Source of the DNA: Achromobacter spanius
GTDB lineage: Bacteria > Pseudomonadota > Gammaproteobacteria > Burkholderiales > Burkholderiaceae_B
Direction: 5' to 3'
DNA: 64,000 bases
NCBI RefSeq assembly: GCF_003994415.1
Contig: NZ_CP034689.1
Coordinates: 4,774,001 to 4,838,000 of the forward strand
Part shown: positions 9,086 to 16,839 of the stretch, in pieces
Numbering within the stretch: the stretch's first letter is position 1
Layout: each line of letters opens with the position of its first letter
Translations under genes and position numbers: made by a program
Notes under the pieces: generated by a model
What the model was told of the DNA's origin: nothing
Databases searched by the model: none
The model's input: the letters and a program-made list of their open reading frames with translations, nothing else

Positions 9086-9102
9086 CAAGTCGGGTGCCTG
9101 CC

Positions 9103-9960
9103 ATGCTGTGCTCCAGTGCTTTTGCGCCCGGCGTTGCGGTTCTTTCCGGACGTCGGCGCAAACATCGCGCCATCTTCATGATGGCCTGGCTTTGCCTTGC
9201 TGCCTTGGCGCACGGCCAGGGGGCAATGCAACCGGCCGACGTCGCCTCCGCGTATAGCCGGGAGGTTTCCCCGAGGCTTGTGTTGCCGGATGCCGAACGT
9301 GCTCGTTACGGAGACCTCGCCACCCATGCGCTGGTATCCGCCGGCATCTCCTTATTGGCGCCTCAGTATGTTGTCATCGCCGACCGAAACATCTACGTGC
9401 AGGCGGTGTTCGTATATTGGTTGCACCCTGTCGCGCCACCCATGTATATCGGCGCATCGCCCGCCTCTACCGGGCGGGTCGGCACGTTCGACCATTTCGA
9501 GACGCCGACCGGCGTGTTTCCGCATACCTTGGGTAACCCGGACTACCGCGCCCAAGGTGAAAAAAATGCAAACGGAATCCTCGGCTATGGCCTGAAGGGC
9601 ATGCGTGTCTACGACTTCGGTTGGCAGGACGCCCGCCAAGGCTGGGGTGAGGAACGCATCGCCACGATGCGTTTGCAAATGCACGCGACCGACCCCTATT
9701 CGCTCGAGGCCAAACTTGGTACGCCGCAGTCCAAGGGCTGCATTCGTATCCCGGCCACGCTAAACGAATTTATTGACCGCCTAGGCCTGCTGGATGCCGA
9801 GTACGAACTCGCCGCGGCTTTAGGCACCCAGCCCTGGGTATTGCGCGCTAAAAGAACGCCGGCATACGGCGCGGGGCGCTATCTGATTGTCGTCGACACG
9901 GACCGTCGCGACCGCCCAGACTGGTCGCCTCGCCCTGTGATCAATCTGAAAAATCCATGA
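9103..9960 (+). CDS. Exported L,D-transpeptidase (YkuD) family protein
   Basis: A 285-residue protein with a basic RRRKHR n-region, hydrophobic AIFMMAWLCLAAL core and a likely cleavage site after AHG. The C-terminal half carries the YkuD signature SKGCIRIP, with the nucleophilic Cys, and an upstream LQMHATDP His. These enzymes form 3-3 cross-links or attach proteins to peptidoglycan in the periplasm. The signature has Lys before Gly-Cys where many members have His. The start is uncertain: ATG codons at 9178 and 9181 would give a much shorter n-region. The gene follows the alcohol dehydrogenase by 17 bases without an obvious functional link. Confidence 0.78.
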   Translation: MLCSSAFAPGVAVLSGRRRKHRAIFMMAWLCLAALAHGQGAMQPADVASAYSREVSPRLVLPDAERARYGDLATHALVSAGISLLAPQYVVIADRNIYVQAVFVYWLHPVAPPMYIGASPASTGRVGTFDHFETPTGVFPHTLGNPDYRAQGEKNANGILGYGLKGMRVYDFGWQDARQGWGEERIATMRLQMHATDPYSLEAKLGTPQSKGCIRIPATLNEFIDRLGLLDAEYELAAALGTQPWVLRAKRTPAYGAGRYLIVVDTDRRDRPDWSPRPVINLKNP

Positions 9961-10156
9961 CGTCCCTGCTACGGCATGACGAGCTGGATCGAAGGCCGGT
10001 TTCTTCCACATCATGCGCGTGATGACGGCGCCCCGGCAGGCAGACGCCAGAACGTTGCGTTTTGTCAATTCATCGCAGGTGGATAAGCCTACGCTTGTTC
10101 TACAAGCTTGGTACAGACCAGCGTCAGCGTAGCTTTAATTCTGGAGGTATCCCGTC

Positions 10157-10561
10157 ATGCAGCCCGTCTACGAGCCCTATACGGCACTGTACAAATACGG
10201 CCTTGATGTCGCGCTATCGGCGGCATCAAACTATTTTGAATATGTAAAGGAGCTGAGAACCTTGCAGTTGAAGGTCGACAAGGAGATGGTGACCTGGATG
10301 CAACAAGCACATACCGAGATCGACGCTGAGCCCTCGATCGCAGGCATATGCGCCCTGCAACAGAAGCACATGACTGATCTGATCGATCGTGAACTGAAGT
10401 ACTTCAAGGAACTGGAAAGAATCTTCCGGGAGGCTTCGGCATCGACCTCGCAAGCACTACGGAATAGCCGCAATCCTTGGCAGGACCGCTTTTCCCAAAT
10501 TGCTGAAGACGTTGCCCAGGTTGTCGCTCATGGCAGCGCGGCGGAAAAAATCAAAGCCTGA
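10157..10561 (+). CDS. Phasin family protein
   Basis: A 134-residue, largely helical amphipathic protein without signal peptide, with the phasin pattern of long charged helices (KELRTLQLKVDKEMV, LIDRELKYFKELERIFREA). Phasins coat polyhydroxyalkanoate granules and control their size and number. A TGGAGGT ribosome site lies just upstream of the ATG. The PHA synthase gene begins about 40 bases later on the same strand, which strongly supports the assignment. It is shorter than the main PhaP proteins of about 190 residues. Confidence 0.82.
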   Translation: MQPVYEPYTALYKYGLDVALSAASNYFEYVKELRTLQLKVDKEMVTWMQQAHTEIDAEPSIAGICALQQKHMTDLIDRELKYFKELERIFREASASTSQALRNSRNPWQDRFSQIAEDVAQVVAHGSAAEKIKA

Positions 10562-10603
10562 TGTGGTCGCACTGCGGCCCAAACCCACCACACCGGCGTG
10601 ATC

Positions 10604-12361
10604 ATGCCAAAAACCCGTTCGAAGCGGGCTGCCGAGGAGGCATCCGACAATATTTTCAACGCGCTGAACTACAGCAAAGAAGCCCTGCTGGCGAGGCTGA
10701 CCGGCGGCATTTCACCGGCCGCCACCACGCTTGCCATGCTGGACTGGTGGATCCATCTCCATGCGGCGCCCGGAACGCGGCTAAAGCTCGCCATGCTCTA
10801 CGCCGATTCGATCGCAAAATTAAGCCAGCATGCGGCGCTATGCGCGACAGGCGGCACATACGCCAGCGCTGATATGCCCGACTCTCCGCGTAGCGCGGCA
10901 CAGGCTTGGCGGCGTGAACCGTATCAATTCTGGATGCACGCTTTTTCCCTGACACGCCAATGGTGGGAACAGGCGACAAAGCAGGTGCCTGGCGTGGACG
11001 CGCACCACGTCGAACTGGTTTCCTTCTGTGCCAGGCAGTGGTGCGATCTCTTCTCGCCGGCGAATTTCCTGCTGTCCAATCCTGAAGCCCTGCAACGCAC
11101 CGCGGACCAAGGTGGGGCAAATCTTGTCGCCGGATTCAGGAACTTCGTGGCCGACCTGCAAGGGATGACCGGCAACCCCGTCGATAGCGGGGCAGACCGC
11201 TTTCAAGTGGGCAAGACCATCGCCATAACACCTGGGGCCGTCGTATTCCGCAACCATCTTCTTGAACTTATCCAGTATGCGCCCACGACGGCCACGGTCC
11301 GGCCCGAGCCCATTTTCATCACGCCGGCCTGGATCATGAAGTACTACGTGCTGGACCTGTCTCCTCATAATTCGCTTATCCGTTACCTGGTCGCGCAGGG
11401 CTATACCGTCTTCTGCATTTCCTGGCGCAATGTCGGCACCAAAGATCGCAACCTGTCTTTGGAGGACTACCGCGAATCCGGGTTCATGGCGGCGCTTGAT
11501 GCTGTCACGCGGGTGGTCCCGGATCAGCGCGTTCATGCTGTTGGCTACTGCCTGGGAGGCACGCTGCTGTCCATCGCCGCGGCCGCCATGGCCGGACAAG
11601 GTGACGATCGGCTCGCAACGTTGACCCTGCTGGCGGCGCAAACGGACTTCACCGAGCCTGGCGGCCTGGGCTTATTCATCGGCGAAAGCGAGGTCAATTT
11701 TCTGGAAAGCATGATGTGGGCGCAAGGCTACCTGTCCGCGCAGCAGATGGCCGCTGCATTCCAAGCATTGCGGCCGATGGACGAGGCCTGCGGGCGGGCA
11801 ACCCGCGCTTATTTGTTCGGTGAACGGTCGGCTCCCAATGACTTGGTCGCCTGGAATGCCGATTCCACGCACATGCCATATCGGATGCACTCGGAATACT
11901 TGCGAAAACTATTCCTGAACAACGAGCTCGCGGCGGGCCGCTATCAAGCCGGCGGTCGGGTCATTGCGCTTCGCAATATCAGAACGCCAATATTCTTGCT
12001 GGGCACGGACGCCGACCGCATATCCCCCTGGCGCTCCGTCTACAAGGTGCACTATCAGACAGATGCCGACGTCCGCTTCGTACTGACCAGCGGCGGGCAC
12101 AATGCCGGCGTGGTCAGCGAACCGGGACACATTGGACGCTGGTACAGAACCCGTGACACGCCGGCGAACGGCTTTCGGTGCGGGCCCGACGAATGGCTGC
12201 AAGACAGCGCGCTGCACCAGGGTTCATGGTGGCCCGAGTGGAGCGAATGGCTGGCGCAGCGTTCAGGTGCGCCAAGGCCTGCAAAACAAGAACTTGGCGT
12301 TGCGGGGAGCGATCAGTCGGCGCTCACGCTTGCGCCCGGGCGATATGTTTTTCAAAGGTAG
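10604..12361 (+). CDS. phaC: Poly-3-hydroxyalkanoate synthase
   Basis: A 585-residue PHA synthase, which polymerises 3-hydroxyacyl-CoA on the granule surface. The lipase-like box is GYCLGGT with nucleophile Cys near residue 316, followed by the catalytic Asp near 471 in GTDADRISPW and His near 499 in SGGHNAGV, all in the order expected for the alpha/beta hydrolase core. An N-terminal PhaC_N-like region precedes the core. Length suits class I synthases. The ATG at 10604 and a GTG at 10598 are both possible; neither has a clear ribosome site, so coupling to the phasin gene is possible. No phaA or phaB lies in the window, so it may be an accessory synthase. Confidence 0.9.
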   Translation: MPKTRSKRAAEEASDNIFNALNYSKEALLARLTGGISPAATTLAMLDWWIHLHAAPGTRLKLAMLYADSIAKLSQHAALCATGGTYASADMPDSPRSAAQAWRREPYQFWMHAFSLTRQWWEQATKQVPGVDAHHVELVSFCARQWCDLFSPANFLLSNPEALQRTADQGGANLVAGFRNFVADLQGMTGNPVDSGADRFQVGKTIAITPGAVVFRNHLLELIQYAPTTATVRPEPIFITPAWIMKYYVLDLSPHNSLIRYLVAQGYTVFCISWRNVGTKDRNLSLEDYRESGFMAALDAVTRVVPDQRVHAVGYCLGGTLLSIAAAAMAGQGDDRLATLTLLAAQTDFTEPGGLGLFIGESEVNFLESMMWAQGYLSAQQMAAAFQALRPMDEACGRATRAYLFGERSAPNDLVAWNADSTHMPYRMHSEYLRKLFLNNELAAGRYQAGGRVIALRNIRTPIFLLGTDADRISPWRSVYKVHYQTDADVRFVLTSGGHNAGVVSEPGHIGRWYRTRDTPANGFRCGPDEWLQDSALHQGSWWPEWSEWLAQRSGAPRPAKQELGVAGSDQSALTLAPGRYVFQR

Positions 12362-12418
12362 TCGCCTTACCTGACCCAGGCGCGGGAAGATGCGTGTCGC
12401 GAGCCTTGGGCACGCGCA

Positions 12419-12844
12419 TCATTCGATTTTTAGCGTCTTGTTCTGGTTCCCGGCGAGCTTGGGAAGCGTCAGCGTCAGCACGCCGTTATCACACACGGCT
12501 TTGGCGGCGGCTTGATCGATGGGACTGGCGAGCGACACGGTACGTTGAACGCGCCCCCAGTATCGTTCCTGTCGGATCACGTTGCCTCCTTCTTTGACTT
12601 CATTGTTCTGTTCCTTGTTAGCTGAAATCATTACTGTGTTCCCGTCGATTTCCACCGATATGTCCTTTTTATCGATGCCAGGGATTTCAGCCTTCAACAC
12701 GTACTTGTCACCGGCCTCGGTAATGTCAATGTCCAGCCTGGGGGATCGTTCATCTGCCTGCGAACGAATCGGTCGCAGGAAGGCCTGGAACACATCAGCA
12801 ACCGGGTCTGATGAAAACGGACTGTATTGTGTCAAACGGGTCAT
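12419..12844 (-). CDS. Hsp20/alpha-crystallin family small heat shock protein
   Basis: A 141-residue small heat shock protein, a holdase that binds unfolding proteins. The alpha-crystallin domain spans about residues 37-135, with DIDITEAGDKYVLKAEIPG, an ERYWGRVQRTVSLAS strand, and the closing NGVLTLTLPK motif that is diagnostic of the family. The start at 12844 has GGAG six bases upstream; two upstream in-frame ATGs at 12856 and 12883 lack one. It ends 57 bases from the convergent PHA synthase gene. Small Hsps are often found on PHA granules, but co-regulation cannot be shown here. Confidence 0.92.
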   Translation of the reverse strand: MTRLTQYSPFSSDPVADVFQAFLRPIRSQADERSPRLDIDITEAGDKYVLKAEIPGIDKKDISVEIDGNTVMISANKEQNNEVKEGGNVIRQERYWGRVQRTVSLASPIDQAAAKAVCDNGVLTLTLPKLAGNQNKTLKIE

Positions 12845-12953
12845 GTTCGTCTCCATTGCTTCAAGTGGTGAGCGGCTACCCACCCAGATGTCATGATGAT
12901 CCGAGCGACGGGTTCAATGTTGATCAATGTCAATTGCAAAGCGGGGAGTTTCC

Positions 12954-13313
12954 ATGTTCGATCACATCGGTTTCGGCGTCAGCGACATCAATCAAAGTCG
13001 CGACTTTTTCCTGCAAGCGTTAGCACCGCTTGGCGTCGGCCTGGCGATGGAAGGCCCCAATAGCATCGGGCTGGGCAAGAACGGGAAGCCGTCTTTATGG
13101 CTATACGCGACCGGTTCCGCCGCGGCGCCATTGCACATTGCCATTGCGGCGGCTACGCGGGCGGACGTGGACGCCTTCTATCAGGCGGCGCTGGCGGCCG
13201 GCGGCCGGGACAACGGCGCCCCGGGAATTCGGCCGCATTACCACCCCAACTATTACGCCGCCTTTGTATTCAGCCCTGATGGTCACAACGTGGAAGCCGT
13301 CTGTCATCGTTGA
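12954..13313 (+). CDS. VOC (glyoxalase/bleomycin resistance) family protein
   Basis: A 119-residue single VOC module: FDHIGFGVSDINQSRDFF at the start, LHIAIAAATRADVDAFYQAAL in the middle and YYAAFVFSPDGHNVEAVCH at the end, matching the paired beta-alpha-beta-beta-beta units. Likely metal ligands are the His of FDHIGF, the His of LHIAIA and the Glu of NVEAV. The start at 12954 has GGGGAG just upstream; an ATG 27 bases earlier has none. Substrate unknown. Its TGA stop is the first base triplet of a 10-bp tandem repeat. Confidence 0.85.
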   Translation: MFDHIGFGVSDINQSRDFFLQALAPLGVGLAMEGPNSIGLGKNGKPSLWLYATGSAAAPLHIAIAAATRADVDAFYQAALAAGGRDNGAPGIRPHYHPNYYAAFVFSPDGHNVEAVCHR

Positions 13314-13340
13314 GCGGGTTTGAGCGGGTTCGAGCGGGTT
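13311..13340 (+). repeat. 10-bp tandem repeat, three copies
   Basis: TGAGCGGGTT occurs twice in a row, followed by a third copy with one change (CGAGCGGGTT). The first TGA is the stop codon of the VOC gene, so each perfect copy also carries an in-phase stop in one frame or another. It looks like slippage duplication; no function is evident. Confidence 0.8.
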
Positions 13341-13401
13341 CGACCTATTTCTTAAAAGCGGCGTCGAACATGGCGCACTTCCGCTTGGCGCGGTCATATT
13401 T

Positions 13402-13444
13402 TTGTATGATGGGATCACTCTTTCAGCAATCTTCAATACGACAA
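13402..13444. promoter_or_regulatory. Putative GntR operator region upstream of the regulator gene
   Basis: TTGTATGAT at 13402-13410 and the inverted form AATACGACAA at 13435-13444 flank a likely promoter directly before the GntR start. The 12-mer AATCTTCAATAC at 13428-13439 recurs exactly at 14170-14181 upstream of the Bug gene. Palindromic TTGTA-type half sites are common for FCD-type GntR regulators. Autoregulation is inferred. Confidence 0.5.
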
Positions 13445-13448
13445 CGCA

Positions 13449-14144
13449 ATGACGACCGAGACCATCGATTTGAATCCTGGCCCCATGACGGACACGCCAT
13501 CGACGCCGCTGCGGCGTCAAGCCGAAGACGCTCTGCGCAAGACCATTCTCTCTGGCCGTTTCAAGCCCGGTGATCGCCTTAAAGAACGCGAATTGGTTGA
13601 ACTGCTGAACGTAAGTCGCACGTTGGTGCGTGAAGCGCTACGACAGGTCGAGGCCGAAGGCCTGATCGAGATCGCGCCCAACCGCGGACCGGTGGTGGCG
13701 GTGCTGACTTATGAAGAAGCCGAGGATATCTACGAAGTCCGAGGCGTCCTGGAAGCGCAGATCTGCACTGGCTTCGCGCTGCGCGCGCGCAACGAGCACA
13801 TGCAATCGCTGGCGGCTACCTTCGACGAACTCGCCAGCGCCGCGCGCGAAGGCGACATTCTGCGCACGGTAGCGCTCAGCGACACCTTCTATGACATCAT
13901 CGCCGCGGGCTGCGGCAATCGTCTGCTGGGCAGCATGCTGCAGCAACTGCATAACCGCATTGTGCTGCTGCGTCGCACGTCGTTGTCCGAGCCAAGCCGC
14001 CTACCCGAGACGTTGCACGAATTGACCCAGATCTTCGAGGCGCTAAAAGCACGCGACGAAGTGGCCGCCGGCAAGGCAGCGCTGCACCACGTACGTCAGG
14101 CGTCACGGACGGCATTGCAAGTCCTTCGACGCCGCCAACCCTAG
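13449..14144 (+). CDS. GntR family transcriptional regulator, FCD (FadR-like) subfamily
   Basis: A 231-residue regulator. The N-terminal winged helix holds GDRLKERELVELLNVSRTLVREALRQVEAEGLI, of which VSRTLVREALRQ is the recognition helix. The FCD ligand domain follows from about residue 90 (EEAEDIYEVRGVLE), with metal-type residues in the helical bundle including ALSDTFYDII and the HHVRQAS near the end. FCD regulators usually sense carboxylic acids. It lies 134 bases upstream of a Bug binding protein. Repeated TTGTA-type motifs before itself, the Bug gene and the GST/propeller divergent promoter suggest that it controls this whole cluster. Confidence 0.9.
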   Translation: MTTETIDLNPGPMTDTPSTPLRRQAEDALRKTILSGRFKPGDRLKERELVELLNVSRTLVREALRQVEAEGLIEIAPNRGPVVAVLTYEEAEDIYEVRGVLEAQICTGFALRARNEHMQSLAATFDELASAAREGDILRTVALSDTFYDIIAAGCGNRLLGSMLQQLHNRIVLLRRTSLSEPSRLPETLHELTQIFEALKARDEVAAGKAALHHVRQASRTALQVLRRRQP

Positions 14145-14158
14145 GTACATGCCCTAAA

Positions 14159-14200
14159 TTGTAGTACCGAATCTTCAATACATATATTTTTTGTAGTATT
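14159..14200. promoter_or_regulatory. Putative GntR operator pair upstream of the Bug gene
   Basis: Direct motifs TTGTAGTACC (14159-14168) and TTGTAGTATT (14191-14200) are 32 bases apart, about three helical turns. Between them is AATCTTCAATAC, a 12-base exact copy of the element before the GntR gene. The region is AT-rich compared with its surroundings and ends about 80 bases before the Bug start. Confidence 0.5.
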
Positions 14201-14278
14201 CTTTTTCCACCAAGCACGTATTTTGGTGGTCTGCGAATACTTCCGCATGCCGCCGCCCTTCCAAGGAGCATTGCGGTC

Positions 14279-15265
14279 ATGAATCGAAGATTGTTCAACT
14301 CAGGGCTGTTAGGCCTGCTGGCGGGAAGCACCCTTACACGGACCAGGCTCGCCATGGCGCAGAGCGGCCCGCTGCCTGCCTTGATCACCCTGGTAGTGCC
14401 GTTTGCCCCCGGCGGCGGCGCCGACCAGTTGGCCCGCGAATTCGCGCACTTTGCCCAATCGCGCGCACCCGGCACGACCTTCGTCGTCGAAAACAAACCC
14501 GGCGCCAACGGCGCCATCGCCGCCCGCCATGTCGCGCGCCAAAAGGCAGACGGCAGCACCCTGTTGCTGGGCACATCCAGCACCCACGTGCTGGGTCCGC
14601 TCATCGCCAAGGCGGCTCCGGACCAGATCATCAAAGAGTTCAGCCCGGCCACCCTGCTGGCCACCACGGCCAATGCACTGGCCGTCGCCAGCACCTCGCG
14701 TTGGAAGACACTTGATGATTTTCTGAATGACGCCCGTCAGCAGACGTTGACCTACGGCACCTTTGGCACCGGTTCTTCGGCGCACTTGTACGGCGTGCTG
14801 CTGGCGCAATCAACCGGAGCCAAGCTGTCCCATGTGCCCTACAAAGGTTCCGGTCAAGCCGTCACCGACCTCATGGGCGACCATATCAACGCGGTATTCC
14901 TCACCAGCAGTGCGCTGGAAGGCCTGGTCCGAGAAGGCAAGATCCGGGTGCTGGGGGTCACCGGCAATGCGCGAACGCACGTGTTCCCCGACATCAAGAC
15001 TTTTGAGGAACAACAGGTGAAGCAGTTGGCCTTTAGCGGCTGGTTCGGACTGTTTTCGCCCGCAGGCACGCCGACGCCCGTTTGTGAAGCGGTTGCCGCG
15101 CTTGCGGCCGATCTGGGCAAAGACTCGGCGGTTCGTCAACGCATGGTCGGACAAGGGTATGACTGGGTTGGATCCACGCCGCAAGCGCTACAGGACGCGT
15201 TGCGAAGCACCATCGCGGTTTACCAGAAAGTCCTGGCGACCAAACCCGCCGACCTGGGCGCTTAA
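14279..15265 (+). CDS. Bug/TctC family tripartite tricarboxylate transporter substrate-binding protein
   Basis: A 328-residue periplasmic binding protein. The signal peptide has a Lys/Arg-poor n-region, LLGLLAGS core and cleavage near AMA-QSG. Bug marks follow: LVVPFAPGGGADQLAREFA at mature residues 10-30, NKPGANGAIAARHVA, YGTFGTGSSAHLYG, HVPYKGSGQAVTDLMG and the C-terminal GYDWVGSTPQA. Bug proteins bind carboxylates between two lobes. No TctA or TctB membrane gene is adjacent, which is common for the expanded Bug family in Alcaligenaceae. It sits next to a GntR regulator, so it probably captures the compound that induces the cluster. Confidence 0.92.
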   Translation: MNRRLFNSGLLGLLAGSTLTRTRLAMAQSGPLPALITLVVPFAPGGGADQLAREFAHFAQSRAPGTTFVVENKPGANGAIAARHVARQKADGSTLLLGTSSTHVLGPLIAKAAPDQIIKEFSPATLLATTANALAVASTSRWKTLDDFLNDARQQTLTYGTFGTGSSAHLYGVLLAQSTGAKLSHVPYKGSGQAVTDLMGDHINAVFLTSSALEGLVREGKIRVLGVTGNARTHVFPDIKTFEEQQVKQLAFSGWFGLFSPAGTPTPVCEAVAALAADLGKDSAVRQRMVGQGYDWVGSTPQALQDALRSTIAVYQKVLATKPADLGA

Positions 15266-15301
15266 GGCGGCGCCCAACCTGGCACGACAGGTTGGGCCGC
15301 C
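15266..15301. terminator. Hairpin between convergent genes
   Basis: GCCCAACCTG at 15272-15281 pairs with CAGGTTGGGC at 15288-15297 around a six-base loop, and outer GGCG/CGCC extends the stem with a small bulge. It lies between the Bug stop and the converging hydrolase stop. There is no T tract, so a bidirectional terminator or an mRNA 3' end stabiliser are both possible. Confidence 0.55.
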
Positions 15302-15355
15302 TACCATCGGGCTAGATCATCGTGGCCCGACGCTCAGGACATGCTGCCTCGGTGG

Positions 15356-16207
15356 TCAGCGGGTCGGCTCAGCCTTAAGAAAGCCGCACACCGCCTGTGC
15401 GAAAAGCTCGGGTTGGTCATCGTGGATGTAGTGCCCGGCATCAGGAATCTCGATCGCGGTGACGCGCGGATTCAGGCCGCACATATGCTGCGCCATCTCA
15501 GGTTGCAGGTAGTCCGACCGGCCCCCTCTTACCACCAATGTTTCACAGGCAATTGCCTGTATGCATGCGTCTAGATCCACGCGTCGCGCGGGGTCCGGAT
15601 TCAAACGCGTGGCGGCGATACCCGCATGATCGTAGCGCCAGGTATAGCCGCCGTCGGCAGTGGCTTTGAGCATGCTCTTCAGGCGCTGATCGCGCGCCGC
15701 TTCAGTAACCGTGGGACGCAAGGCGCGCATGAAGGCTGCGGCCTCATCCCAGGAAGCGAAGCAATCCGGAGTGGTGGAAAGCTCCTTGCGGATCCGGGCC
15801 GCGCCGGCGCTGGCCTCGAAGGCGCCAGGGCCGGCGTCCTCAACGATCAGCCTGCGCACACGCGCCGGATGCCGCGCCGCAAATATGATTGCGTTGATAC
15901 CGCCCATCGAGTGGCCCAAGAGGTCGAACTGATGCAGGTCCATTTGGTTCGTGATTGCCTCCAGATCCTTTACATAGGCATCGGCGTAGTAGTTCCGCTC
16001 GGGATCCCAATCGGAGCTGCCGCGTCCGCGTTGATCGAAAGCAATCACGCGCACGCCCGGTTGCAAGGCTGCCGCCAGCCGCGAGAAGGTCTCGGCGTAG
16101 CCTCGGATGCCATGAAGCATGACGACAGGCCACGCGGTACTGCTACCCCACTCGGTTACGTGAAAGCCCAAGCCGGAAGCGGTCAGCGTATAGTCGCGTC
16201 GATCCAT
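15356..16207 (-). CDS. Alpha/beta hydrolase
   Basis: A 283-residue alpha/beta hydrolase. The oxyanion segment is VMLHGIRGYAETF, the nucleophile elbow LLGHSMGGINA, the acid probably Asp in RGGRSDYLQPE, and the catalytic His in PDAGHYIHDDQ. Such enzymes cleave esters, lactones or C-C bonds. Two ATGs are possible. AAGGAGG abuts the first (16213) with no spacing but lies six bases from the second (16207), so 16207 is preferred. It is the last gene of a minus-strand operon after the propeller and AA_synth genes, and may hydrolyse an intermediate of that pathway. Confidence 0.88.
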   Translation of the reverse strand: MDRRDYTLTASGLGFHVTEWGSSTAWPVVMLHGIRGYAETFSRLAAALQPGVRVIAFDQRGRGSSDWDPERNYYADAYVKDLEAITNQMDLHQFDLLGHSMGGINAIIFAARHPARVRRLIVEDAGPGAFEASAGAARIRKELSTTPDCFASWDEAAAFMRALRPTVTEAARDQRLKSMLKATADGGYTWRYDHAGIAATRLNPDPARRVDLDACIQAIACETLVVRGGRSDYLQPEMAQHMCGLNPRVTAIEIPDAGHYIHDDQPELFAQAVCGFLKAEPTR

Positions 16208-16227
16208 TTGCATCCTCCTTCGTGGTG

Positions 16228-16830
16228 TCAGTAAAGGCCGTTCTGGCCTTGCACATCGGCGGCCAGCAAGCCTCCCAGGCGCGCGTTCAGCCGCCCCCGC
16301 GTGGCAAACGCCCAGATCAGTATGACCTCGTCGCGGTTCGGGCCGTCGTTGAACGTGGCCGTAACGGTGTCATAGTGCGATCGCACATATAGCGCATTTT
16401 TGTGCGCCAGCGGAATGTCGATGGCTGTGCCAGGCACACCACGCTTACCGGTGGAAGGTACCCACGATTTGGCGCCACCCAACGCTTCGCGCACCGGGTT
16501 GGCCGCCGGGTTGGTCAGAAGCGCATTGCCATGCTCGTACTCGCCATCCATGCCCACCAGACATGCCTTGCCATAGCTCTCGATGGCACGGCCCTGCGCG
16601 GCCTCGCGAATACGGCGACCAAACTCCTGGCCTAGCTCTGGAGACGGATCAATCCAGGCAGACAAATCTTGAACGTACTTGCCCGCAAAGGGGTTGTAGA
16701 GGCAGGCGGCGATGACGAACTTCAGCAATGGCTCGCCATCGGCCGGAGCGCCGGCTTCACCCGCCAGGGCTTCCTCGGTTTGCAGATACCACTTGCGAAT
16801 GTGAAAAGCGCTGAAGTTGGGAGTTTTCAT
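16228..16830 (-). CDS. Amino acid synthesis family protein (AA_synth, formerly DUF1185)
   Basis: A 200-residue cytoplasmic protein of the AA_synth family. Typical segments are the start IRKWYLQTEEALAGEAG, KFVIAACLYNPFAGKYVQDL, SYGKACLVGMDGEYEHGNALL and SWVPSTGKRGVPGTAIDIPLAHK. Family structures show a variant of a chorismate-mutase or YjgF-like fold, and a role in amino-acid or related metabolism has been proposed, but no reaction is established. It starts ten bases after the propeller gene and ends 20 bases before the hydrolase gene, so the three form an operon. The link with Bug proteins points to catabolism of an imported acid or lactam. Confidence 0.85.
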   Translation of the reverse strand: MKTPNFSAFHIRKWYLQTEEALAGEAGAPADGEPLLKFVIAACLYNPFAGKYVQDLSAWIDPSPELGQEFGRRIREAAQGRAIESYGKACLVGMDGEYEHGNALLTNPAANPVREALGGAKSWVPSTGKRGVPGTAIDIPLAHKNALYVRSHYDTVTATFNDGPNRDEVILIWAFATRGRLNARLGGLLAADVQGQNGLY

Positions 16831-16839
16831 AGGTACGAC

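Noticed and set aside
12362..12418. Terminator between phaC and the Hsp20 gene
   Set aside because: GATGCG/CGCATC can pair but the stem is bulged and lacks a T tract; too weak to list.
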